NCBI GenBank assembly: GCA_026075535.2
Contig: AP026548.1
Location: 3,720,001-3,784,000 of the forward strand
Length of the DNA stretch: 64,000 bases
Origin: Tricholoma matsutake
Taxonomy: Eukaryota > Basidiomycota > Agaricomycetes > Agaricales > Tricholomataceae
Direction: 5' to 3'
Positions 11,067 through 22,209 of the stretch are shown in pieces. Under the pieces are notes generated by a model. It saw only the letters and a program-made list of their open reading frames with translations, was not told where the DNA came from and did no database searches. Every line of letters begins with the position of its first letter. Positions within the stretch are counted from its first letter, which is position 1. The position numbers were made by a program, and so were the translations under genes.

Positions 11067-12871
11067 TCACCATGGCAGATCTGAGTTCTCCTGGAGTGAT
11101 GGGATTATGTAAACAGCAAAAGTTGCAACATGGCAGCGACAAGTCCTTAAGTCAGGTATGTTGACGACATCACCTTCATTCTCCATCTCGTGACCTGTGG
11201 ACATGCCATCATGATACCACACAGAACCAGACTCTGTGATGAAGCATGATGTGAAGTGGTCATTCACATGGTATATAACTCCTCTAAGTTTGTATGTGTA
11301 GAGTGTCTCTTACATCAGCAAACTATTATCACATGCATCCATTATCACATGTTATTCCACTGGTATATAGCTTTGAGTACTTGTACTGTATTCTAGATTC
11401 CTCCCTCAAATTATATTAAGTTCCTTATAAAAAAAAGTGGAAGGAAGCCAGAGCTTCCAACACTCAAGGACATGAAAACTATAAGGAACTTAATATGATT
11501 CAAGGGAGGAATCTAGAATGCAGTACAAGTACTCAAAGCTATATACCAGTGGAATAACATGTGATAATGGATGCATGTGATAATGTTTTGCTGATGTAAG
11601 AGACACTCTTACAGTATGTTGTGCATTGTCCATCAACTGTAGTAACAACTATATTATTTGACAGGGATGTCTGATACTGCGACATGTCAAATGCAATGAG
11701 AGCAGGTGTTTCTCTAAAAATATGTTGTCGTACATTAAGAGACTGACATATGTGGCAGCATGATGTGCACTCTATGGTTTGATCATCAATGAATGCCTGT
11801 ATGGTTGGGGATTGGCATAAAATTGTAATTTGACAACTGCAGGTAAGTGATTCAGCCATATTTGTGGAATGATTATTTGGACAGCACACTGATGATGATG
11901 TGATAGCTCAATCTGTAGCCAATAGGTAATCCAAAATATTTTGAATTCCTGTGTATCTGCCCCCAAGCAAAAGCCACATAATCTTGTTGCTGCAAATGCC
12001 ATCACATAAAATCACAGACATCCTCGAGACTATATGTAGTGCCATAAGGCCTGGTCTGTGAGAAGCTCTCTGAAATCTGTCCAACATTTCGATACCTTAC
12101 ATTGTCTTGCCATATATTGTATAGGATAGACATGACTGCATCAAATGCACAGCTATTGTTACTCCACTGAGACCCCCATGGACTACTAATTGGTGCATGT
12201 TGATCAGTAATAATGCTTGATACTGTTTTGGTCCTTTTCAACCTAGGTTCAGTTACTGTATGATTAAATTCTGCACTTAACTTATGCTTTCTAAGATTGA
12301 CTGTCTTGGACATTGTGACCTTTGCTGGTACAAATTGAGAAACTGCAGTTCTTTTGGGGTGTGAAGGAGGGGCTGGCTTAGAAGAGTCTACAATCCATAT
12401 GGTCTTGACACAATCTGACAAGTGAAATGGATCACTATCTTTCCAAAATATTGCTTGATGAACCTTTGGAGGTACATATTTATCTCCTTTAACCATGCAA
12501 AATGCAGATATGAGATCATTCCTACACCCACCCACTACAGAAACTGGCAACTTTCCATTATAATGCAGTGTGGTTATGTCATCTAGCATCTCAAGCTCCC
12601 TAAACTCCTGTCGTAGTGCACCTGAAGCATGACTCTTGGATATATTAATAGTTGCATCATTTGGAAGATTACATTGGGTGTTGGTGATCATTCTTGTCAG
12701 TGTTACAACATTTTCAGGTAAATCATCCAGTTGCACAGTCTGTGGTAGATTCACAAGCTTGACAAATAGTGTATCAAGAATATATTGACCCCTAGACCCC
12801 CTAGTTGTCTGCCAGTCATATACTGTAGCATCCTGACCTTTCGTCATACACAACTCTGTTGCACTATTCAA
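11067..12871 (-). pseudogene. Helitron RepHel, C-terminal third: helicase end plus cysteine-peptidase-like region
   Basis: This segment continues the helicase of 37627-38540 after retrotransposon E3. It begins ATELCMTKGQDATVYDW and LDTLFVKLVNLPQTVQ, typical of basidiomycete Helitron PIF1-like helicases. PNDATINIS then passes directly to GALRQEFRELEMLD: the stretch that normally carries helicase motifs V and VI (about 65 residues) is missing without a frameshift. Further on, SNNSCAFDAVMSILYNIW resembles the Cys box of ubiquitin-hydrolase-type peptidases. After several stops and a MITE, GVIYHVNDHFTSCFI and GSVWYHDGMSTG look like the matching His box. Peptidase activity is inferred from motifs only. 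The copy is dead. Confidence 0.8.
11299..11613. mobile_element. Fold-back MITE (315 bp) in the Helitron gene
   Basis: The two halves are near-perfect inverted copies of about 140 bp (AGAGTGTCTCTTACATCAG and its complement at the ends), separated by a short centre near 11430-11470. Flanks repeat GTATGT (11292-11297, 11614-11619). Removing it rejoins the Helitron frame at QCTTY-KLRGVIYH. The target duplication resembles a hAT type (6-8 bp), but the superfamily is uncertain. Confidence 0.8.
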
Positions 12872-12875
12872 CCGA

Positions 12876-13043
12876 TGATGATATTTGACCTGGAAACCCA
12901 AACAAAACCTACAAATAGGCCTCAGATGGTATAACACGAGTTAGAGGAAGGGTGTGAGGTGGTACTAAATATCACCGCTGCTAACCAAGAGTGGGGGACC
13001 TAAGTTCAAAGAAGTTTAACAAGATTCACCGAGGTTCGAAGGG
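12876..13043 (-). repeat. E3 left (3') LTR, truncated
   Basis: Matches the first ~160 bp of the right LTR (TGATGAT, AAACCCAAACAAAACC, AGAGTGGGGGACCTAAG). It stops where E2a begins at 13044, and the rest of the LTR is not found beyond E2a. Confidence 0.85.
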
Positions 13044-13442
13044 TGTTAGGGCGACACCCACTATCTGATAGCTAAGACCATGCGGGTTCTCTCTACAAGA
13101 AGGGGGCGGGATCCGCGCTCGTGATGGGGGAACTGATGGCTTTGATGTGAGGGGTTATTAATAGATGAGTTAGTTGAGAAAGACCTTTCACACCAAAAGC
13201 GTAGGTGGAATACCTAAGAGAACACAACTGGGGTCCCCTAGGCATATATTTAGGGTTTATATACTATGTTACATATATTGTACATTGTTGTTACCGATGC
13301 ACTCGTACATGTGCGTACATATTGATGCATGCAAAATAAAATTCTCACACTATCAAAGAGCATCATTTGGCATCATGTAGCGTAATTCGACATAACAAAA
13401 TAAAAATGAAATTTTATTAGGTAATGGGGTGGTTTCCTAACA
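13044..13442 (-). repeat. E2a 3' LTR (399 bp)
   Basis: TGTTAGG...CCTAACA ends. Carries copy-specific transversions (for example GATAGC where the other three E2 LTRs have GCTAGC). Confidence 0.93.
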
Positions 13443-13456
13443 TTACTCCCCTTTTA
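13443..13456 (-). other. E2a polypurine tract
   Basis: Minus-strand TAAAAGGGGAGTAA abuts the 3' LTR. The same tract precedes the E2b 3' LTR at 23656. Confidence 0.65.
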
Positions 13457-15043
13457 TGCCTCGACTTCCAGGTGAGAGAATATTATGTCCGTCCCCTCTG
13501 TGAAATTTTGGTAAGGCCGGAATTTCATCCCCTCATACACCATTCTCGCAATGCAACACGGAGCATTCGGATTACATTTAAAGAATTGGGCAATCGTGTT
13601 ATGTGCTCGCTTACAATTCTCTTCAGGTTCCCATGAATTATTTTCATCGGCATAGTTTTTCCACTTTATTAAGAACTCCAATTTGTTCTGTCGAGACATG
13701 AGTCTAGAATTTCTTCAACTATGTATTCTGGAGCACCTTCTACTATTATCGGAGGTTGCAGAGTAGTTTGTTGGCCAGGAATAGTGGGTGGACGGTAAGG
13801 GCGTAGGTGGGATACGTTAATCTCGGGATCAATCTTGAATGATCGGGGTAATTTTAGCACTACCACATTAGGCAAGATCACTTTAGAGATTGCATATGGG
13901 CCAACTTGTTTCTCCGTAAGTTTCCTCGAAGGCTGTGGAATATTCAGGTCCTTGGTACTTAGCCACACCAAGTCACCAACTTTGTACTCTGGAGCACATG
14001 CTTGAGTATGATCCGCGTGTTGCATCATGTCATCATGTGCTTTCTTCAACGCCGCCTCTGCTTCTTCTTGTACCTTTTGCATCTTAGATACAAAGTCTTC
14101 TACCGACTGAACTTTGACTTCCCTTCTGGGTTCTACTCCCATGCGAGGATGATATCCATAATTCACAAAAAAGGGTGACATATGAGTAGCCAAATGGAAT
14201 TTGTTATTGTGGGAAAATTCGGCAATTGCCAGCCATTCGGGCCAGTTGGTTTGGTGGTAGTTGACAAACATACATAGGTACTGCTCCAACTCCTGGTTCA
14301 TTCTTTCTGTCTGCCCATCAGTCTGTGGGTGATATGCCATAGATAATTCCCAATATGTTGTTCAGCTCTCACATAAATGCGGAAGCAAATTGTGGTCTGT
14401 GATCGGAGATAACAGTATTGGTTAACCCATGTAACCGCCATACCTGATTTAGATAGAGGCGCGCCAAGCCTAATGATGAGGTTTCTGTAGTAGTAGGAAT
14501 AATATGGACCTCCTTTGTGAAGCAGTTGCATACTACAAATATTGCATCGTACCCTTGAGCCTCGGGTAATCCGGTAATAAAATCCACAGATATATCTCAC
14601 CACGGCGCTTTAGGTATAGGGTTTGGCATTAATTTTCCTACAGGTTTTTCTGGAAATTTCTTCCCCCTCATGCACGTATCACATCCATCCACATACCCCA
14701 ACACATACTTTGAAATTCCGGGCCACCAATAATTTCTCATTACTAATTCCAATGTCTTCCATCTTCCTGGGTGTCCGGCAGTCAGTGCATTATGATGTAA
14801 CCGGACGATCTCCCTTCACAAATCCTGATCCTTCAGTACATACACTTTTCCTCAAAACAACACCAACCCTTGTTCCTCAGCCCATTCATCCCCTTTAATA
14901 TTACCTTTCTTCTCTCCCTTCAGAGCTTTCACGGCTTCCACTACTTCATCGTCCATTTCCGAACATTGTCTAATTTTAGACAACATTTCTGTTTCCGAGC
15001 TATCTATTAATAGATGCCCTTGATGCATAGCGCAAATGCGAAA
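13454..15043 (-). pseudogene. E2a integrase with chromodomain
   Basis: From N to C: the zinc-binding region (RLHHN, HPGRWKTLELV, CDTCMRGKK), catalytic core (SVDFITGLPEAQGYDAI, VISDHRPQFASAFM, MAYHPQTDGQTERMNQ), GPY-like region (KQVGPYAISKVI) and chromodomain (EFLIKWKNYADENNSWEPEE). Stops at 14816-14818, 14852-14854 and 14369-14371 read TGA where the copy E2b has CGA. An 11-nt deletion near 14346 and a frameshift near 13690 add to the damage. Integrase would insert the cDNA into chromatin, with the chromodomain guiding site choice. Confidence 0.9.
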
Positions 15044-17266
15044 TTATCCAGGTTTGAGTAAGGTAACATTTTTATTGTCCTCCTCCACCCCCCTTTTATG
15101 ATCAATACGTCTGGATAATGCATCTGCTTTCCTCATTAAGCTTTCTGCTTTGTGGACCAAGTGAAAATTGAAACGCGATAGGAATAGTGCCCAATGCGCT
15201 TGCCGGCGATTAAGCTTTTTAGCAGACATGAAGTATTGCAGATTTTGATGATCCATCCAGATCTCAATCTGATGCATACATCCCTCCAAATAATGCCTCC
15301 ATGCCTCCAATGCTTGTATTATTCCCAACATCTCTTTGTCATGCACATCATAATTCCTCTCCACATCATTCAACCCTTTTGACAAGTATGCACAAGGATG
15401 CCATTTGTCATCTTCACACAACATTGATAATACTGCTCCAGTAGCAAAATTGGATGCATCTGATTCTACTCGTAAAGGGCATGTGAAATCTACTGGGGCT
15501 AACATTGGTCCCTCCACAAACTTCCTCTTCAACTCCTCAAACACTGTCTGCTGCTGCTCTCCCCACCTCCACACTACTCCTTTTTGTGTAAGGTTATGTA
15601 AGGGTGCAGCAATTTTGGAAAAATTGTGCACAAAGCAATGATAATAATTTGCAAGTCCCAAGAAGCCTTGAACCTCCTTGACACAGGTGGGCACAGGCCA
15701 ATCTGTGATCGCTTGTACCTTGATCAGATCCATTTTGATCCTGTCAGGGCTGATCAATAATCCTAGGAACTTGATCTCGCTTGCCCCAAACACACACTTC
15801 TCCAGTTTCAAAAATAGATCATTCTCTGCTAACCTCTGTAGCACCTCCTGCACTATCACCTCATGATTTTCTTCACCCTCCATGAATATCAGAATGTCAT
15901 CAATGAATATTATTACCATGCCTTTGTCTATTACGTCCTTGAAAATGTCATTCATCATATTTTGGAAAGTCGGAGGACTATTGGTCATCCCGAAAAACAT
16001 GACAAGCAGCTCGAAGGATCCTCGATGTGTGGCAAATGTGGCCTTCCACTCATCTCCTTTCTTTATTCGGACATTGTTGTATCCCCATTGTAAATCCAAT
16101 TTTGTAAAGACCTTGGCTTTTCCCACCTTGTCAATTATTTCTGGGTTCAACAGCAGGGAGTATGCATTCTTCACTGTCCACTCATTCAGATACCTATAAT
16201 CTGTACACATCCTCTTCCTTTGGTCTTTCTTTGGCACAAAGCATATTGGTGATGTCTGCAGTGATTTCGAAGGCCGTATGTATCCTTTGCGCAATTGCTC
16301 CTTCAGGAACACATCCACTTCTTCTTGTTCCATTGGAGATAATGGATATACCTTCGACTTCTTTGGCACAAACCCTGGCTTCATCTCAATCGCATGATCC
16401 CATGGCTTCCGCACTGGCATTCGCTCAGACTCCTTCTTCTGGAACACTGACAGATATTCATGATACAGTTTTGGCACCCACTCCTCCACTGGCTTCTCCA
16501 CCTTCACGATATTCTTGTCCCATGACTGTCCTCCACAAATTGCTCTAAAGGTTTGCTTCAGCTCTTCTTTCTCAATCATGACCGGAACTTCCCCATTTGG
16601 CATTTCCTCATCCTCCACTTCCTCCATCGTAACAGAATACTTCCTCGGATGTTCTTTCTCTCTCTTTTTCCTTTTCTCCTTCTTCATCTTCCTCCCATAC
16701 ACATTACATTCCTTAGGACAATGAGTCATTTGTACTTTCCCAGTTTTCCAATCAATTTCAGGATTATGCTTCAATAACCATGGACATCTTATTATTAGAT
16801 TGGTTTTCCCAAGATTGCACACTTTGAATACAGCTCGCTCCTGATGCTCCTGATACTTTAGTACCATAGTCACCTCCTCCTTGATAGTTCCTCCACAATT
16901 GACTGTTCCATCAATATTGTACACCATTATAGGTTGTGCCAGCTTGCATGTGTTAATACCATTTCCGGTAATTAAGGACTGATTAATGAATAATCATGTA
17001 GCACCACTATCAAGCAACGCTTCCACATCAATTGCTGCATGTGTGTCCACTGTCTTCAATCCCACAGTCAATGTGATTTCGGGTTCTATTTGCGCAGGGT
17101 GAATAAAAAATTTAGGGGTTTTCGGAAATAGTGCTTGGCAATTTTCTTTGTCATGTGATTTGCAACAGTTGTACTCCTCCTCAATTTCCTTTTCTGATTT
17201 ACTCTGGGTTTCCTCAGATACTAATACATTGTAACAATTCTGGGTCACCAATGGGGAAACCTTCAC
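15044..17266 (-). pseudogene. E2a protease-RT-RNase H polyprotein
   Basis: Protease: VEALLDSGAT with the catalytic DSG, then a TGA where E2b encodes Gly (GATGLFINQ). A continuous 627-codon frame follows: KTNLIIRCPWLL, the RT palm ([31 protein letters not shown] as catalytic box, near 15900), IKFLGLLISPDRIK, then RNase H (VESDASNFATGAVLS, WMDHQNLQYF). It ends at an in-frame stop near 15044 just before integrase. Despite its length this is one of the best preserved RT frames in the window. Confidence 0.92.
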
Positions 17267-17268
17267 TG

Positions 17269-18358
17269 GGACTTTTCCACAAAATTCTTCTGCTTGCCTT
17301 CCTCTGGCTTCACTTCCTCCATTGTAGCTTCCCTAATCTTTCTTTTCTGCCTACAATTCCTAGAAATGTGTCCTAACTGCCCACAATTAAAACATTTAAG
17401 TGGGGCTCATCTCCCTGCTTGATCAACCTCCATTGCCTCTGCTGGTGCTGCTGACTCTGTAACTATAGGTGTCACTGCCATGGCCAGTGGCTGTGCCCTC
17501 AGAGCTTGTGCCTGAGGTGCCTTTCCTTTCTCGGACTTTCCTCCTGATGGCTTTCCAAATTTACTACTTCTGTACATCAACTTTGACTCCGCCTGTTTCT
17601 GCCAATATTGCCAGTCAAGGCGCATTGCCCAATTATACCACTCGTCCAACTTCTCTGGCATAGAAGGTAGTCAGTAGATAGACTTGAATAAAGAGGGATT
17701 TAATCCTGCTTTCAAAAACTCTACCAATGCGGCTTCTCCCATATCTGTCTGCGAAGCTTCTGCTTTGAAGCAAAATAAATTCATCTGCTGTTAGGGAACC
17801 TTGGTGCATGGTCTTTAATTTAGCATTGGCTGTCGCCTTTGGATTAGGGTCCCCAAACTGTGCCTCCAATCTCTCCAGAAATTCCTTGAAGGTTGCAAAT
17901 GGTTTATTTCCCATGGCAATTTGATTAATAGCCTCGTTTCTCCAGAACTGTGCTTTCCCCTCCTGAATGTATGAGAGAGCAAACATAATCCTAGATTCGG
18001 CTGTACAAAACTCTGGCTTCCTCCCATGGATGTACAATACTATAGAGCTGATGAAGGATTTTGTATTCTCCATGGTACCATCAAAGATTTGCGGGGGCAC
18101 GTACTTAGGTAAGCGTGCTTTTCCATTTCTGGATTTCTCCGCTGTCTCATCCTCCTGTGACATCCACTCCACCATCTCCTCCATCTCATCATCTCTTTCT
18201 CCTGTCATCTCTGGCTGTACTTCCGCTTGTCTGGGCTGTGATGCTGCCAACACTGACACTAATTGCGACATTTGCACTGTAAGCACATCAATTTTTGCCT
18301 CTAGTGCTGGTGTGGGAACAGGATTAGGACCGGGATTAGAAGTTGAAGGTTCGGACAT
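17269..18358 (-). pseudogene. E2a gag
   Basis: Begins MSEPSTSNPGPNPVP, then LPKYVPPQIFDGTM and YIQEGKAQFWRNEA (Gag core). It is frameshifted near 17760 and again rejoins at MPEKLDEWYNWAM. The zinc knuckle CFNCGQLGHISRNC lies at about 17350-17400. A stop at 17407-17409 reads TGA where E2b has CGA. The equivalent gene in E2b is whole (365 aa). Confidence 0.9.
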
Positions 18359-18844
18359 AATTGTAAAATCTGTGATGAATCACTTCTTCAACAAACTCAA
18401 GATTTGTTCTTTGAGACCTCTCCAAACATTTACGGGTCACATGATGTTCATCAATTGCTCATCAATTGTTCGTTTGTTTGTCGGGCGCCTAATTTGGCAC
18501 TTTGATTCAAAAACCCTTCCAACAGTGCCTGATCTTTAGGATAACACTGAATTTGGCTTGTAACTAAAATAGATGTCCAAATAGAGTGATGTAAATCATA
18601 ACTAAACCAGATCCAATTGGTTGTCTGGTTGCAGCTGTCCTAATGACGAGTGCTGCCTCTCAATCACTGGCAGTCACAATGTAAGGCGAGGCCCAGCGTT
18701 GGCCTACAAAAGAAAAGGTAGATTACATATATACAAGTACTTCCGGCTTGTGCCAAAAGGATGAGTAATCAGATGCGGTGCAGTGAAACAATGACATATG
18801 TGCAAGTAAGAGAAGGCACACTGATATGGGCAGTTGTGTTCTTC

Positions 18845-19246
18845 TGTTAGGGTGACACCCACTATCTGCTAGCTAAGACCATGCAGGTTCTCTCTACAAG
18901 AAGGGGGCAGGATCCGCGCACGTGATGGGGGAACTGATGGTTTTGATATGAGGGGTTATTAATAGGTGAGTTTGTTGAGATAGGCCATTCACACCACAAG
19001 CATAGGTGGAATACCTAAGAGAACACAACTGGGGTCCCCTAGGCATATATTTAGGGTTTATATACTATGTGACATATATTGTACCTTGTTGTTACCAATG
19101 CACTCGTACATGTGCATACATATTGATGCGTGTGAAATAAAATTCTCATGCTATCAAAGTGTAGCATCATTTGGTGTAATGTAGCATAATTCAACATAAT
19201 AAAATAAAAATGAAATTTTATTAAGTAATGGGGTGGTTTTCTAGCA
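18845..19246 (-). repeat. E2a 5' LTR (402 bp)
   Basis: Fourth member of the E2 LTR set. It ends TTTTCTAGCA rather than TTTCCTAACA and carries transversions absent from the other copies. 18359-18844 between gag and this LTR is the untranslated leader. Confidence 0.9.
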
Positions 19247-20609
19247 ATCCCCTGATCATGTCGCTACTTGCTGGACTCAATGAAGGAATCCTTGACTATG
19301 CCAAATCAATGCCTGAATGTGCAGTTGCTAAAGATCTGGACTTCGAAGTGTGGGGAAAGGGTTTTGCGGAAGAATGGTATGTTTGTCCCTCCATCTGTCA
19401 TTATGCAGTGCTAACAGGTATTATTTAGGTGGAATACGATGAACTTGTGCATGACCTAGGTGAGCAGTGCAATCCAACCATCCAAAAGGTCATTCTCAAA
19501 GTCATTGACCTCTTCAAACCACTGGCACGTCGTGAGTGGCTTTTGTGGGGCAGGGAGCTTTTGTTTTCAGAGTTGCACAACAAGGTAGAGCAGGAAAGGG
19601 AAGAGGAGGAGGTGCAACACATTTGGGAGGAGGAGGAAGCAAAGCAACAGGTGGAAGAAGAGGCACAACAACCAGTGGCGGTTGCTAAGAAATTACAACT
19701 TGACAATCAGAAGGCAGTGCTGGCCAAAGCTCAAAAATTGGTGCTAGCTGAGTTTTGCATGAAGACTCTTTTGAAGGAGGATTTACTGCAATGTAATGTG
19801 GAACTGGCAGCAGAAGTGAAAGCAATTGAGCAGGATGAGGTGGAGGGCAAGGACAAACAAGAGGAGGACGAGTACCAAAAGGTGGAGGATCTGCCTGTGG
19901 TGCGGGTGGGGAAACAGAAGGCCATGGCCATAGAGGCAGATGAGGAGGAGGTTGACCAATTGGAGGGGGATGAGGTCGATGTGAAATGAGCTAAGTTTGT
20001 GAGTAGCAGACTGTTCAAATTTGAAGGGCCGGTGAGTATTTGATGCCTTTCTCCTGTCTCTCTGATTTACTGATGGATTTGTTTTGTAGTGTGATTGCTA
20101 TGCTGGATTCAAGTCCAAGCCGGCATGTATTGTCGAGGAGGGAGCCCCAAAGTGCACGAAGTGCACTCTTGAGTTACAGGGGTGCTATTGGGAAGAGGTA
20201 TCGAGGAGGGGGGTTCGGAAGGGTGAGAAGACAAAGTCCGGGGTGGCAGTATGCATTTCATGCCCAAAGCCAGGTGCAAAAGTCACTCGATCATTTTTGA
20301 TACTCTTCTAACACATTTATCGGATTGCATAGCGCTTCAAATTCAAGTGGTGGACCTGTCCAGGCAGAGGAAGCAGTCGTGGGGCCTTCAAAACTGCCGA
20401 GGGACACCCTGAAGGAGAAGAAATGGGCAACAAAGGGGAAAGGGAAGGCAAAGGCAAAGGGGTCACAGAATTTCAAAGAGGGGGAGGAAGTCAATGAAGA
20501 ACTCACAATTTGTCATCAAATCCTGGCGACAAGGTTGACAGAAATGAAGGTCAAAATGGAGGTTTTATACAGGCAAATAGAAGTTGTCGAAGAGATGTTA
20601 GAGGAGTAG
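19247..20609 (+). pseudogene. Antisense accessory gene of E3: coiled coil plus Cys cluster
   Basis: Opposite in direction to E3 pol and placed between the integrase end and the 3' LTR side, as in E1. An N-terminal part (LLAGLNEGILDYAKSMPE) is followed, after a likely intron, by VEYDELVHDLGEQC and a 100-residue E/Q-rich coiled coil (QEREEEEVQHIWEEEEA). A well-formed intron (GTGAGT at about 20032, TTTGTAG before 20090) leads into a Cys-rich part: CDCYAGFKSKPAC, CTKCTLELQGCYW, CISCP. A Lys-rich segment and a second short coiled coil end at 20609. The 5' part is probably missing. Function is unknown. Confidence 0.55.
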
Positions 20610-20859
20610 AATAGAAAAAAAACTTCGTAGTATTTTTTTTTTTTTTGCAATTTAAAATTTTTTGAGTCTCAAAAGGTAGCAATAAGAAAAGTAAAAGAAA
20701 TAAGGAAAATAAGGGAAAGGCTCAGTAGATCATCATGGCCAAAAAACCCTTTTGGAGTTTGTGTGACCACGCTATAATGCAATATCGCAACTTGTATTGT
20801 ACACTAAAAGAAATTGAAGTCATAGGTAAGTAATCATAAACAAGGAAAAGAGAATAATT
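20610..20859. other. E3 spacer between antisense gene and integrase end
   Basis: AT-rich, with a poly(T) run near 20635. The two convergent genes end on either side; no gene is seen. Confidence 0.5.
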
Positions 20860-22209
20860 AATTGTCTTTGAAGTCCAGAATGTCTTTGGGAATATCTTTG
20901 CTGATGTTTGAAGTTTTTTGAAGTGTTTTGAGACGTTCTGAGTTGATGTCGAGGAAATTCGCAGGGAGTGGAATCAATTTTTGAGCTAGGTATGGCAGAA
21001 GTCGAAATGCGGCAATGGGCCAATGCAGTACTGATTAATTGAGTTTGCAAAGGATGTAGGCTCCTCTGTAGTTTTGATCGATGATGATGAGGGGACCTAA
21101 GTATCAAGGTCGCATCTTGCGATTGAGGGACTTCTTGATCTGTGTGTTTTGAAGTAGCACTAAATCACCTTTTGCAAAGTTGTAGTCTTTAATAGTCTGC
21201 TGGTGGACTTGTTTGAATTGTTTTGCAGCTTCAAGACATGCTGAAAAGACCTTTGAATAAAGAGTTTCAAGGTCAATCAAACATTTTTGCAAGGCAATGG
21301 CTCATTGTGCAATAAGATTGGTTGTTGAGAGTATTGAATTCGGAGGGGGCTGCAAATATGTAGCTTTGGAGATGTCAAGTGGAATGAGGGGATGTGATCC
21401 TGTAACTGCGAAGCAAGGAGAACAACCCATGCATTTACAAACCATAACTCATTCTGCCCAAAACACCAAGTGTGCTCCAGCCAACCATTTGCTCTGGTCT
21501 CCATTGACTGCTTTGAATAGAGATTGTCAAATGTCGAAGTGGGCTTGTTTGACGAGTCCATTGGCATGGGAATTGTATCCACTAATTCAGATGTGGTTAA
21601 TATGGTATCGTTTCATGAGATACTCCATTGCTGCATCAAACACAGAACCATCGTCAGTGATGATTTTGTATAGAGATCCCCATCGACAGATGATGTCTTT
21701 GAAGATCCAGTCACCGAGTGTTGTGGCATTTTTGCATCGAAGCTTTTGCCATTCTGGATAGGCTGTTAACAAACATTGACCTTGAATGATATACTTAAAT
21801 CTGTTTGATGGCATTTGCATTGTGTCGATGTAGACTTTGCCAAAAAGTGGTGCTGATGTTGCGACTGTAGGTGGGGTAAGAAGATTTCGAGTTTGTCGAA
21901 TCTGGCAGAGGTGGCAGGTATGGATAAACCATGTGATGTCGGCTTTCATGTTAGGCCACCAAAATTGTAGGGCAATGACAGATTTCATAGTGAAGATCAT
22001 CTTGTGACCGATATCATCGTGTGCTGCCCAAATTATTTTGAGACGACATTCAGGGATTGTGACAATCTTGTGAGCTCTGTGGGAGTCCTTTCTCCATAGT
22101 TTGCTTGAATCTAAGAAATCGGTGCAGTATTGGAAAAAAGTAGCGTATTCAAAATCCAATAAGTCTGGGGGTCATACCAAATCATCTAACCATTTCAAAT
22201 GTGAATTAA
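20860..22209 (-). pseudogene. E3 integrase
   Basis: From the right: ATFFQYCTDFLDSSKLWR, HDDIGHKMIF and CHLCQIRQTR (zinc-binding region), then the core with IDTMQMP, VFDAAMEYLM and YHINHI. After stops and frameshifts come YNFAKGDLVLLQNTQIKKSL and, in another frame, RPxYLGPLIIIDQNYRGA and AFRLLPYLAQKLIPLP (C-terminal part). Many expected Arg codons are His, Cys or stop. It lacks a chromodomain, as usual for this lineage. Confidence 0.82.

Larger units (their letters stand above)
13044..19246 (-). mobile_element. Ty3/gypsy LTR retrotransposon E2a (6.2 kb)
   Basis: LTRs 13044-13442 and 18845-19246 (TGTTAGG...CCTAACA; TTCTAGCA in the right copy) enclose chromodomain-integrase, RNase H-RT, protease and gag, all on the minus strand. 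No target duplication is seen: flanks are AAGGG and ATCCC. The two LTRs differ by at least eight transversions plus transitions, far more unevenly than the LTRs of E2b. This fits a hybrid made by recombination between two insertions. Confidence 0.92.

Noticed and set aside
13044..13442. LTR 13044-13442 as an independent solo LTR
   Set aside because: A purine tract and E2 chromodomain sequence follow directly, so it is the 3' LTR of E2a, even though the element lacks a target duplication.
15194..16777. Plus-strand ORFs opposite E2a pol, repeated almost identically opposite E2b
   Set aside because: They are shadows of the conserved minus-strand RT; the copies are alike only because the pol copies are.
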